From Lachnospiraceae bacterium (lineage in GTDB: Bacteria; Bacillota; Clostridia; Lachnospirales; Lachnospiraceae), in assembly GCA_900168235.1 (NCBI GenBank), contig FUZG01000007.1:123973-187972 (forward strand): 64,000 bases of DNA, written 5' to 3'. The notes under the pieces were generated by a model, which saw only the letters and a program-made list of their open reading frames with translations, searched no databases and had not been told where the DNA came from. Of this stretch, positions 44,501-52,080 are shown one piece after another. A program made the translations under genes and the position numbers. Within the stretch, counting starts at the first letter, position 1; the number at the start of each line of letters is the position of its first letter.

Positions 44501-45479
44501 GGACAACAAGGCTGTGAGACTCTTCAGATTTGGAAGAGATGACATGTTCAGAGGTGAACTCAAGGAGACTATCGGTGATGGAAAGTATCATCACGTAAAG
44601 GTTAAGAAGGCAGGACAGTCTCTGTCAGTATATGTAGATGATGAGAGCTGCCTTGAGTATACTTTTGCGGATGACGTAAAGTTCTCTGATGGATTTGTTG
44701 GTCTGGGATTATGGGATGGAGCACTTGAAGTGCAGAATTTCTACATAAATGCCGGAGAAAATGACAATCCGGGAACAGAGGATCCTACTCCTGAGAACCC
44801 TACTCCTGAAAATCCTACACCGGAGAATCCTACTCCGGAACAGCCGGAGGTCGAAGTTCCGACAGTGGAAAAAGTTCATGCAAGAACTGTAAGTCAGGTT
44901 AGTGTGAACGTAGACGAGAATTATAGGGCAGTTATAAACTACAACCGTAACCTGTCATATACAGGTAAAAAGCTCAGCGATAAAGATGCAGATGCTACTC
45001 TGTATGTTTACGATGCAAAGGCTGCTAATACAGCTGAGCCTATCGCATCAGCAAAGGTGCAGGGCAAGTTTGATGCTTCAAAGGCTGCTAAGGGAACAGA
45101 GGCAGGAAGTGCAGTGTTTACAGTTACTTCCCTTAAGGCCAAGGCAGCTGATAAAAAGCTTATCAAGTCTGTTTCAAAAGCTGTTAAGGGCACAAAGCTC
45201 GATGTAAGCGTAGCACCTTTACAGCTCTCTGCAGAGGGAGTTTCTGCGGATCTCAAGGGTGTATCCAAGAAGAACGTGAAGCTTTCCAAAGATGGTGTTC
45301 AGTACCATCTGACAGTCAAGGTTAATAGTAAGAAGCCTGAAAAGTCAAAGGTTACTCTCTATTACCTGCAGGACAACAAGGTAAAATCTTCAACTCTTAA
45401 GAATGGCAAAAACGGATTCCGTATGACATACGAAAACGGTAAATTCGTATTTACAGGTGTGATCGAAGGAACTATGTGA
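41526..45479 (+). CDS. Secreted multidomain GH32 fructanase
   Basis: A 1317-residue secreted enzyme. Signal peptide 1-31 (cleavage near VFA|APT); LamG/CBM66-like sandwich about 45-240; a small domain; GH32 five-bladed propeller about 345-680; GH32 C-terminal sandwich to about 820; a bacterial Ig-like domain about 825-905; a second LamG/CBM66-like sandwich about 915-1080; a PTPEN-repeat linker 1086-1107; and a C-terminal domain of unknown type. Catalytic residues are Asp361 (WANDPNG, nucleophile), Asp485 (RDPKV) and Glu527 (ECPDF, acid/base). Likely substrates are levan or inulin. There is no LPXTG or TM anchor, so it is released or held by a non-covalent domain. Confidence 0.92.
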   Translation: MKNRKMVRSLCGVLGTTVMLSGAAVNNVQVFAAPTVKEQEMVATQTSKKLENYKNNIGELTYFGDGEWNVTDEGLLSDAIGKGDCFAFSKTHGKNFVYSTDVCFKENQGAAALLFRSNAKADNKESYAVNIDASNHKCKFFRWQRNDALQLIDEKEVKANENGRYTLKVVAYDSWILYFVNDELVASSGDYTLQPGDLGQDTVIPEGVFGLLNWNSKVVFQNTYYKELNDSFSPLLDDIKVTSDKGTVEKEARFVPTEPMMLQYVKNDASEVNIEVEKRDKNAVVEISDADGNIYKDGKGIPVKEGKNYITVKTTVSDKDGNEASAVYKVNVHRFKQDVEYYNEVYRDQYHYSVKEGWANDPNGLVYYNGKYHLFYQFYDDIKWGPMHWAHATSKDLLHWEEEPIAFYPDANGAMFSGCIVADSNNSSGLFKSDKGGLVALITADGNGQRIKVAYSEDEGKTWNKLDKVAADWTNDPLNNRDFRDPKVFRWEGKWFMVVAGGPLRIYSSENLLEWKCESTYGDLHTECPDFYPIKANDGKLKWVLSRGGRLYKVGSFKETNGKWAFIPDEEYKNKDGIMNFGRDSYAAMTYYVQDFGTEENPEIPEITEINWMNTWEDYCNSVAEKTGQDFNGTFNLNLNLGLKKDGSSYLLTQTPVKAYEKLRKTSEAIKIKDAKVTADNNVLKDFSGDTYEICAKFLPDKNTKKVGFKLRKGAGEETVVAYDVDSKKLYIDRSESGIAISNKFKEVSSQNMKVNADGSIELHIYVDKASVEVFSGDNTVCGAAQIFANPLSLGAEAFAEGGSAKADIDIYPMESIWTDKKVADKAYAVGSTSSATTYLNCGESTKLNAYVLPLDSDQEIEWSLESGEDVIELSGDGEIKALQKGNAVVVAAAKADPSLIRKFKINVYRNTFKTNVKEFVNLNGNWTVDDDTLFVSNSGQNDYYMAKEMVHGDYVWDTDIKFTKGLINLFILSEQQNPIDGDGAYSIQFAPDNKAVRLFRFGRDDMFRGELKETIGDGKYHHVKVKKAGQSLSVYVDDESCLEYTFADDVKFSDGFVGLGLWDGALEVQNFYINAGENDNPGTEDPTPENPTPENPTPENPTPEQPEVEVPTVEKVHARTVSQVSVNVDENYRAVINYNRNLSYTGKKLSDKDADATLYVYDAKAANTAEPIASAKVQGKFDASKAAKGTEAGSAVFTVTSLKAKAADKKLIKSVSKAVKGTKLDVSVAPLQLSAEGVSADLKGVSKKNVKLSKDGVQYHLTVKVNSKKPEKSKVTLYYLQDNKVKSSTLKNGKNGFRMTYENGKFVFTGVIEGTM

Positions 45480-45485
45480 GCTATT

Positions 45486-45538
45486 GGGACGGGGGTGTTG
45501 GTCCATGGACCAACACCCCTGTCCCTTGGTGTCTTTTT
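45486..45538 (+). terminator. Terminator of the GH32 gene
   Basis: A near-perfect long palindrome (GGGAC, GGGGTGTTGGTCC and their complements, 45486-45525) is followed by TTGGTGTCTTTTT. Confidence 0.88.
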
Positions 45539-45635
45539 AGTTGTTTTGGGTTATCGGTATGATAACGGTACAGCTGACTGGCGGCGTATAATTCTTTTGA
45601 ATTTGCGTCCCGGTCGGACTGGTACTAAAAATCTA

Positions 45636-45782
45636 TTGCTCGGAAAGAACAAAAAACTTTTGGATACCTGTGCACCCTTGAAGGGTTACAGCATTTTTGT
45701 CGACAGAGTTCGAAAAAATGAACGAATGATGTCGATAGAAATGGCAGTGGACAAGGCCGCCAGAGATTTATTAATCATATAA
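45636..45782 (+). pseudogene. C-terminal remnant of an Rpn-like nuclease/transposase gene
   Basis: The frame reads GKNKKLLDTCAPLKGYSIF then VDRVRKNERMMSIEMAVDKA and ends abruptly at DLLII. The pattern LLDxCxPLKxYxxFVDxVR...MxIExAVDxA is the C-terminal region I associate with the PD-(D/E)XK Rpn family of Lachnospiraceae. The same DNA stretch of about 37 bp recurs at 55936 with one mismatch. The upstream part of the open frame runs through the GH32 terminator and is not coding. Confidence 0.55.
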
Positions 45783-45828
45783 GCCTTTTCTTAGGATGTA
45801 TATTTTCCTAAGAGGGTAGGGCTTTTTT
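45781..45828 (+). terminator. Terminator after the Rpn remnant
   Basis: AAGCC/GGCTT outer and CTTAGGA/TCCTAAG inner stems are followed by TTTTTT. Confidence 0.8.
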
Positions 45829-45913
45829 GCAAATATATTTGGTTCTTTTGGATCTTTTCTGCATAAGGTGGATTGGTCCTAATTTGAATACTTAAAAGAA
45901 CGGTTTTTGTTTT

Positions 45914-45945
45914 AAATCCACCGGCATAGTGCTGGTGGATTTTTT
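45914..45945 (+). terminator. Terminator or attenuator in the GH3 upstream region
   Basis: A 13-bp stem AAATCCACCGGCA/TGCTGGTGGATTT (one G-T) with a TAG loop and TTTTTT. It lies 125 nt upstream of the GH3 start and 85 nt after another terminator, so a short transcript between them or attenuation of the GH3 operon is possible. Confidence 0.8.
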
Positions 45946-46069
45946 ACGCTGAAAAGGAAAGAGACCTTCTGCAGAACCAATCTGTGCCATGTGTGATGCA
46001 GGCTGTGCCAGAAGTATTGTACTTAGCGGACTTCCGGGTAAAATCTGTTTTATCAGATGGAGGTACAAT

Positions 46070-49060
46070 ATGAGAAGGAAAAAACTTTGGACAGGACTTG
46101 CGTCACTTACAGCGTTTTTACTTACGTTTTCGATCGTAGGAACAAATTGCATGTATGGCTACGCAGGGACAGTAAACGGAGCGCTTGGAATACGAACAAG
46201 TAAGGTTGTGAATGAAGACGGAGATACGGCAGACACAACATATTTTGAAAGTGAGTATGGCGAGCTCAATTCAGAAAACTTACAGAAGCTTATCGCAGAT
46301 ACATACGATGAAAGTGTTCTTGAGGAAGAAGAGGGCGCGGTTCTGCTAAAAAATGACAATAATGCGCTTCCGTTATCGGAAAATGAACACAGCGTAACAC
46401 TTTTCGGACATGCATTTGCACAGCCTTTATATAAGGCAGCATCAGCAGGTTCAAACGGTTACAAGGGAGAATACTGTATCGATCCGTACACGGCATTCGA
46501 AAATGCAGGTTTTGAAATAAACAGCATACTGATGGATGCATATAAATCCTCAAAGACAGAAAGAGGAACCGGTGCTTTTGATTTCGTGTCGCAGACCAGC
46601 AGCATCCTCTCAATGGGAGAAGAAAATAAAGCATTCTATACATCGGATATAAAGTCATCCTGGGAAAATAACTACAACGATGTTGCTATTGTAATGTTTG
46701 CAAGAGAAGGCGGCGAAGGAGTTGAACTGGCAACGGAAGACTCAGAAGGGATGAGCCAGTTGTCTCTCCACGAAGATGAAAAGAATCTCCTGCAGATGAT
46801 AAAAGATTCCGGAAAGTTCAAAAAGACCATTGTTTTATTAAATACAGGAAATCCAATGGAGCTTGACTGGCTTGATGAGTACAGCGTAGATGCCTGCCTG
46901 TGGATCGGTGAGCCCGGACAGAGAGGATTTGAAGGAGTAGTAAATCTGCTTACCGGTAAGGCTGATCCCAGTGGACATCTGACTGATACCTATGCAGCAA
47001 ATTCTCTTTCATCTCCGGCAGTAGTAAATGCCAGCGGAAATAATCAGACATGGGCAAATATTGATGAAGTGCTGTCAAAGACTACAGAAGGTGAAAATGA
47101 TATTTCATTCTATGATGCACAGGCAGAAGGGATCTACGTAGGATACAAGTATTACGAAACCAGATACGAAGATGTTGTCTTAGGTCAGGGAAAAGCTGAC
47201 AGTACTAAAGGATCTTCAACCGGAAAAGCATGGAGCTATGCGGATGAAGTAACTTATCCTTTTGGATACGGTCTTTCTTATACAGACTTTACACAGACAC
47301 TTGATAGTGTAGAAACAGGAGAAGACACTGTTAATGTAAAGGTAACGGTGACAAACACAGGAAGTGCAGCGGGAAAGAGTGTTGTTCAGGTATATGCGCA
47401 GACACCGTATGGTGATTATGAAAAACAGAATCATGTAGAAAAGTCTTCTATACAGCTTATGAACTTTGCAAAGACCGGAATGCTTGAACCGGGACAGAGT
47501 GAGACTCTTGAGATAAGCTGCGATAAATATCTCCTTGCAAGCTACGATCATACAAAAGCAAAGAGCTACATCATGAGTGAAGGAGATTACTATATCTCGA
47601 TCGGTACAGATGCGCATGATGCGTTAAATAACATCCTCGCATCAAAGGGAGCAGAAGCTCTCATAGATGCTGATGGATCTTACGTAAAAGGAAATGCGGG
47701 TAATACGTATGCGTGGAAAGAAAGCTTTGACAGTGAAAAATATTCTGTATCAAGGTATTCGGACACAAAGGTAACAAATCTCTTTGATGCTGCGGATCTG
47801 AATTATTGGATCGATGGCGCTGTTACATATCTCTCCAGAAGTGACTGGGACGGAACCTATCCGGTAGAAGCCGTAAAAGTCTCAGCAACGGATGAAATGA
47901 TCACGGAGATGAACGGCGAATATTACGAGAAGCCTGACGATGCACCGTCTCTTAAGGATGTAGTCCTTGGAGAAAATAAGGATATCCCGCTTGCATCACT
48001 TATAGGCGCAAAATATGAGGATAAAGCGTGGGATGAATACTTAAGTCAGTTTTCTTTATCAGAACTTGCAAGTCTCGTTGCGGATAATTTCGGAACAGGA
48101 GAAATAACAACCGTAGGAAAGCCGGCAGTAGTCGTGGGTGATGGTCCTGACGGAGTTGGAGGCACATTCAGTAAGGAAAAATATGGTGACGGAAGAGACG
48201 ATACCTGCTTCCCGTGCCAGCTGATCCTTGCATCCACTTATAACAAAGATCTCCTGAAGCGCAGAGGCGAGCTTATGGGAGAAGAATGTCTCTATCTTGG
48301 TATGGAATGTGACTGGATGCCGGGCGGAAATCTTCACAGGACACCATTTGGCGGCAGAAACTTTGAGTATTATTCCGAAGATGCGAACATGACATATCTC
48401 TGCTCGATCCCGGAAGTAGAAGGAATGGAGTCCAAGGGTGTTCATGCAGGAATGAAGCACTTTGCAGGAAACGATCAGGAAAATAACCGTCAGGGAATAG
48501 CATGTTTCTTTAATGAGCAGGCATTCCGTGAGGGAGACCTCAGATGTTTTGAGGGAGCACTGGCGGTAGCAAAGGGACAGAGTGTGATGCAGGGCTTTAA
48601 CCGAATCGGATTAAGATGGTGCTCTGCAAGTAAAGCTCTTATTACCGATCTTTTGAGAAATGAATGGGGATTTGTCGGCCAAGTGGAAACGGATGCAGTT
48701 GCGTCAGGTGAACCGTACAAGGTACATTTTGTATCGACATTGGCAGCCGGAGTGAATAATTATTGCATAGATTTCGGCGGCGCAAGTTCACAGGCAATCG
48801 TGAAAGCTATCGAGGAAACAGACGATGGCAATCTTGCAGGAATCCTTAAAGAGTCAGCACACCAGTATCTTTATACTGTAGTAAATAGCGCGGTTATGAA
48901 CGGTTACAGTGTAAATTCCAAGGTTGTATCGGTAACACCCTGGTGGCAGCCGGTGACAACAATGATCATAATCTTACTTTCACTGCTGGAAGTTATCCTT
49001 CTTGTGATCTTATACAGAAGAAAAAATAAAGCAGAGAATATTATCGTAGAAGGAGTTTAA
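46070..49060 (+). CDS. Membrane-anchored, domain-permuted GH3 beta-glycosidase
   Basis: A 996-residue GH3 enzyme with N- and C-terminal hydrophobic segments (about 8-28 and 963-985, then a basic tail), so the catalytic body is outside the membrane and held at both ends. Domain order is permuted: the alpha/beta sandwich comes first (EEGAVLLKNDNNALPLSENE), then a fibronectin-III domain (VNVKVTVTNTGSAAGKSVV), then the TIM barrel (VVGDGPDGVGG, GMKHFAGNDQENNRQGIA). The likely nucleophile is Asp875 in GFVGQVETDAV. The start at 46070 has GGAGG 6 nt upstream; the longer frame from 45989 is leader. Specificity is not predictable. It heads an operon through the GH2 gene. Confidence 0.9.
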   Translation: MRRKKLWTGLASLTAFLLTFSIVGTNCMYGYAGTVNGALGIRTSKVVNEDGDTADTTYFESEYGELNSENLQKLIADTYDESVLEEEEGAVLLKNDNNALPLSENEHSVTLFGHAFAQPLYKAASAGSNGYKGEYCIDPYTAFENAGFEINSILMDAYKSSKTERGTGAFDFVSQTSSILSMGEENKAFYTSDIKSSWENNYNDVAIVMFAREGGEGVELATEDSEGMSQLSLHEDEKNLLQMIKDSGKFKKTIVLLNTGNPMELDWLDEYSVDACLWIGEPGQRGFEGVVNLLTGKADPSGHLTDTYAANSLSSPAVVNASGNNQTWANIDEVLSKTTEGENDISFYDAQAEGIYVGYKYYETRYEDVVLGQGKADSTKGSSTGKAWSYADEVTYPFGYGLSYTDFTQTLDSVETGEDTVNVKVTVTNTGSAAGKSVVQVYAQTPYGDYEKQNHVEKSSIQLMNFAKTGMLEPGQSETLEISCDKYLLASYDHTKAKSYIMSEGDYYISIGTDAHDALNNILASKGAEALIDADGSYVKGNAGNTYAWKESFDSEKYSVSRYSDTKVTNLFDAADLNYWIDGAVTYLSRSDWDGTYPVEAVKVSATDEMITEMNGEYYEKPDDAPSLKDVVLGENKDIPLASLIGAKYEDKAWDEYLSQFSLSELASLVADNFGTGEITTVGKPAVVVGDGPDGVGGTFSKEKYGDGRDDTCFPCQLILASTYNKDLLKRRGELMGEECLYLGMECDWMPGGNLHRTPFGGRNFEYYSEDANMTYLCSIPEVEGMESKGVHAGMKHFAGNDQENNRQGIACFFNEQAFREGDLRCFEGALAVAKGQSVMQGFNRIGLRWCSASKALITDLLRNEWGFVGQVETDAVASGEPYKVHFVSTLAAGVNNYCIDFGGASSQAIVKAIEETDDGNLAGILKESAHQYLYTVVNSAVMNGYSVNSKVVSVTPWWQPVTTMIIILLSLLEVILLVILYRRKNKAENIIVEGV

Positions 49061-49062
49061 TC

Positions 49063-49479
49063 ATGATGAACCGTATAAAGATATTTAGCGTTGGAGCATA
49101 TCTGACAATATTAGCAATGCTTGTCGGAGTGATCGGACTTGTCAGATATATAAGCTGGTCATCATCACATGGCGGTGTAGATCCTATAGTTGCTGTGGGT
49201 TTTGTGATCGCGATGGTGTTTGATGTGGTGCTCATATGCAGAGATGACAGTATTTTTTGTATTTTAGCGACAGTCGGATATAGTCTCGCACTTTTCAGTC
49301 TGCTTGCGGATTCTGTAGGAACATTTGTCGATATGTTTCAGGGAATAAATATGTTTGGAGATGTGACACAGATAGGAAATATCGTATTCATTTCAGTATT
49401 TGCCGCAGTAAGCGCTGTACTTTCAATAATCGTAAGCTTTATGCCGATAAGGAAAGCAGAATGTGAGTGTACAAAATAA
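49063..49479 (+). CDS. Four-helix membrane protein of unknown function
   Basis: A 138-residue protein with four hydrophobic segments (about 10-30, 42-60, 65-85 and 104-127) and a basic/Cys-containing tail (RKAECECTK). It starts 2 nt after the GH3 stop and overlaps the next gene by one base (TAATG), so it is part of the same operon. No motif is recognised. A role in anchoring or export of the GH3 product is possible but unsupported. Confidence 0.65.
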   Translation: MMNRIKIFSVGAYLTILAMLVGVIGLVRYISWSSSHGGVDPIVAVGFVIAMVFDVVLICRDDSIFCILATVGYSLALFSLLADSVGTFVDMFQGINMFGDVTQIGNIVFISVFAAVSAVLSIIVSFMPIRKAECECTK

Positions 49480-50069
49480 TGTCATTAATAAAAGAAAAAT
49501 GGGTGGCGTTTGGAGGGCGCCATCCTAAATTAGCAAAAATCATATATCAGATTTTCTATTTCTATATTTTCAGTATGAGCGTGACGATCTTTCAATATCT
49601 GGTTTTCACATTTATGCCATATTTGTTGGGACAAAAACTCGCCGGAACAGAGTTTATGTGGCCTCAGATACCGATAACTGTATTGGGACACTCTTTTAAG
49701 TGGAATATACTAGGTTATGATGTTGTGCGAAACGCAGCCGGTGAAGTGATGATCGGTGGGGGACTCGGTTATTTTATAAGTTATGAAGTTGGTTCGTTTT
49801 TGGCGCAATGCATCAATTTTCCGCTTCAGAGAAATATCACTTTTAAGAGTCATGGAAATGTATATTATCAGGGATCATGGTATCTGGTCGCATGGATACT
49901 GATATCACTATCCTGCAATGCGATAAATGGATTGTGGCTTCCTATCGCACAGGAATATTTTAGTATACAAGTCTATAATCTTTTGGTAACAGTAATAACG
50001 GGCGGAGTGTCAATGGTGATATATTTCGGAGTCTATAAGATTATTTTCCCTGAGGAAGATCAGGCTTAG
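49479..50069 (+). CDS. GtrA-like membrane protein
   Basis: A 196-residue protein with four transmembrane segments. The signature QCINFPLQRNITFKS, linking helices two and three, is characteristic of the GtrA family, thought to help move lipid-linked sugars across the membrane in surface glycan modification. The start at 49479 overlaps the upstream stop (TAATG) and avoids a longer start within the previous gene. Its place among glycosidase and regulatory genes suggests a link to surface or imported glycans, but the substrate is unknown. Confidence 0.8.
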   Translation: MSLIKEKWVAFGGRHPKLAKIIYQIFYFYIFSMSVTIFQYLVFTFMPYLLGQKLAGTEFMWPQIPITVLGHSFKWNILGYDVVRNAAGEVMIGGGLGYFISYEVGSFLAQCINFPLQRNITFKSHGNVYYQGSWYLVAWILISLSCNAINGLWLPIAQEYFSIQVYNLLVTVITGGVSMVIYFGVYKIIFPEEDQA

Positions 50070-50082
50070 AAAGAGAACGGAT

Positions 50083-50793
50083 ATGATCAATATTGCAGTG
50101 GTAGATGACAGCGCTGAAGATAGAAAGATACTTACGGATACCTTAAAAAGATTTACTGCGGAGCAAAAGATCTCAGCCAACATTGTGGCATATCAAAATG
50201 GAGAAGATGCGATAAATGATACCGCGCAGAGCTTTGATATTTTTTGCCTTGATATAGATATGCCTGGTTTTGATGGCATAGATCTTGCAAAAAAGATCAG
50301 GGAATACGACAGCGAAGTCGTGATCGTATTTGTAACAAATATGGCGCAGATGGCAATTATGGGGTATGAAGTGAGGGCGATGGATTTTATCCTGAAACCC
50401 ATAGAATACTATGCTTTTTCCATGAAGATGCAGAGTATCTTTAATATCATTGACAAGAAAAAGAGTAAGAATCTCATTTTGAACCTAAGTGAGGGAATGG
50501 TAAGGATCTCTACCGATGACCTGTACTATGCCGAGATAAAGGGGCATTATCTTTTTTATCATACAAAGAGCGGAATCTACCAGCAGAGATCGACCATTAG
50601 TGAATTGGAAGAAAAGCTGACAGGGTTATCATTTGCAAAATGCAATCAGTGTTATCTCGTAAATTTAAAACATGTGAGAGCTGTTAAAAAAGATGACGTG
50701 GATGTAGGTGGAGACTGGCTGAAGATCAGCAGACCGAGGAAAAAAGCATTTTTACAGTCACTGGCTAACTATATGGGAGGGTTTGAAGCATGA
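50083..50793 (+). CDS. LytTR response regulator, AgrA-like
   Basis: A 236-residue response regulator. The receiver domain has VVDDSAEDR and the phosphoacceptor Asp57 in FCLDIDMPGFDG, with the later switch residues in FVTNMAQMA and DFILKPIE. The output domain (about 130-232) is LytTR: LYYAEIKGHYLFYHT, QRSTISELEEKL and CYLVNLKHVRAV. Its stop overlaps the kinase start in ATGA, so the two form a coupled two-component system. It may regulate the surrounding glycosidase operon; LytTR repeats in the local promoters were not identified. Confidence 0.93.
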   Translation: MINIAVVDDSAEDRKILTDTLKRFTAEQKISANIVAYQNGEDAINDTAQSFDIFCLDIDMPGFDGIDLAKKIREYDSEVVIVFVTNMAQMAIMGYEVRAMDFILKPIEYYAFSMKMQSIFNIIDKKKSKNLILNLSEGMVRISTDDLYYAEIKGHYLFYHTKSGIYQQRSTISELEEKLTGLSFAKCNQCYLVNLKHVRAVKKDDVDVGGDWLKISRPRKKAFLQSLANYMGGFEA

Positions 50794-52055
50794 TTTTTTG
50801 GGATAGAACTTCATATATAGTTCAGCTTTTAGTGTCGTGCCTTCTATTTATGGCACCTGTTGAAAAGAGAAAAAACTATGTCGCACGGGTGGCAGCGGCA
50901 TCTGTGGTATTGATCGGTGCGTTCTGGATAATAAATGGAAGTATAGGTATCCCTACGGAGGGAATTGCCAGACTGATTTATTGGATAACATATCTTATAG
51001 TCAGCGTGGGATTTGTGCTGTTTGGTATACGCTGTTCTTTTGGAGAAGCTGTGTACTGCATGATATGTGCCTCTGCAACGCAGCATGTGGCGAGTGATCT
51101 GTATCTGATCTACAGGGTGACCGGAGGAAAAAGCGCAGTTGCTGCGGTTGTGATCTATGCGTTGGTATATACGCTTTTTTATTTTGCTTTCGCAAAGAGA
51201 CTTCCGCAGAACAGGAAATATGTAGTGAGCAGGCATGATCTTATCCCTATGGCAACGATCATATTGTTTGTAGGGATACTCAGTGTATATGAATATCCTG
51301 AGTTAGATTCAGGAGTAAAAAATCTTCATGATGTGATTTATGAGATAAGTGATGCTCTTTGCTGCATTTATGTTTTGTGGGTTCAGGTAAGCCAGAGTGC
51401 AAAGGCGAGATTGCAGAAAGAACTTGATGGAGTAAGCCTTGCTTACAAGATCCAAAGGGCTCAGTACCAGGTGAATCAGGAAAATATAGATATCATAAAT
51501 CGGAAATGTCATGACCTTAAGCATCAGATCAGACGGCTTAGAAAGACAGAGAATTTACAGGAAAAAAATGATTATTTCGATGAACTGGAAGATGCGATCA
51601 TGATCTATGACATGGCATTAAATACAGGTAATAAGGCGCTGGATACGGTCCTTATGGAAAACGGTTTATACTGCAAAAATCATGACATCCAGTGGACGTG
51701 CATGGCAGACGGCACCAAGCTCGGGTTTATGAAAGACGAAGATATTTATGCGCTTTTCGGAAACGCATTTGACAATGCGATTACCGCAGTTATGCAGGTT
51801 TCTGATAATTCAAAGCGGGTGATCAGCTCAAAGATGCTGACACAGGACAAAGTAATGGTGATACAGATACAGAATTACTTTGTTGGAAATATACGATATG
51901 AAGATGGGTTGCCGGTTACGACTAAAGAAGAAAAAGAAGAACACGGCTTTGGAATGAAAAGCATCAGATATACGGCGGAAAAGTATAACGGTACGATCAC
52001 CGTAAATGCAAATAACGGAATATTTGTGCTGCAGATATTACTTCCGCTGCCGTAG
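50790..52055 (+). CDS. GHKL sensor histidine kinase, AgrC-like
   Basis: A 421-residue membrane kinase: six to seven transmembrane segments in the first 200 residues, a coiled helix, the phosphoacceptor His241 in KCHDLKHQI, and a GHKL ATP-binding domain with the N-box FGNAFDNAITA and the G-box HGFGMKSIR. This architecture is that of AgrC/ComD-type peptide-pheromone receptors. No agrB- or agrD-like gene is beside it, so the signal could be a peptide made elsewhere or a cell-wall or sugar cue. Confidence 0.92.
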   Translation: MIFWDRTSYIVQLLVSCLLFMAPVEKRKNYVARVAAASVVLIGAFWIINGSIGIPTEGIARLIYWITYLIVSVGFVLFGIRCSFGEAVYCMICASATQHVASDLYLIYRVTGGKSAVAAVVIYALVYTLFYFAFAKRLPQNRKYVVSRHDLIPMATIILFVGILSVYEYPELDSGVKNLHDVIYEISDALCCIYVLWVQVSQSAKARLQKELDGVSLAYKIQRAQYQVNQENIDIINRKCHDLKHQIRRLRKTENLQEKNDYFDELEDAIMIYDMALNTGNKALDTVLMENGLYCKNHDIQWTCMADGTKLGFMKDEDIYALFGNAFDNAITAVMQVSDNSKRVISSKMLTQDKVMVIQIQNYFVGNIRYEDGLPVTTKEEKEEHGFGMKSIRYTAEKYNGTITVNANNGIFVLQILLPLP

Positions 52056-52080
52056 GGTGTTGGATTTGAGGTTTGGATTG

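Noticed and set aside
45495..45635. N-terminal part of the open frame continuing into the Rpn remnant
   Set aside because: It begins inside the GH32 terminator stem and its residues have no similarity to the family; only the later part is homologous.
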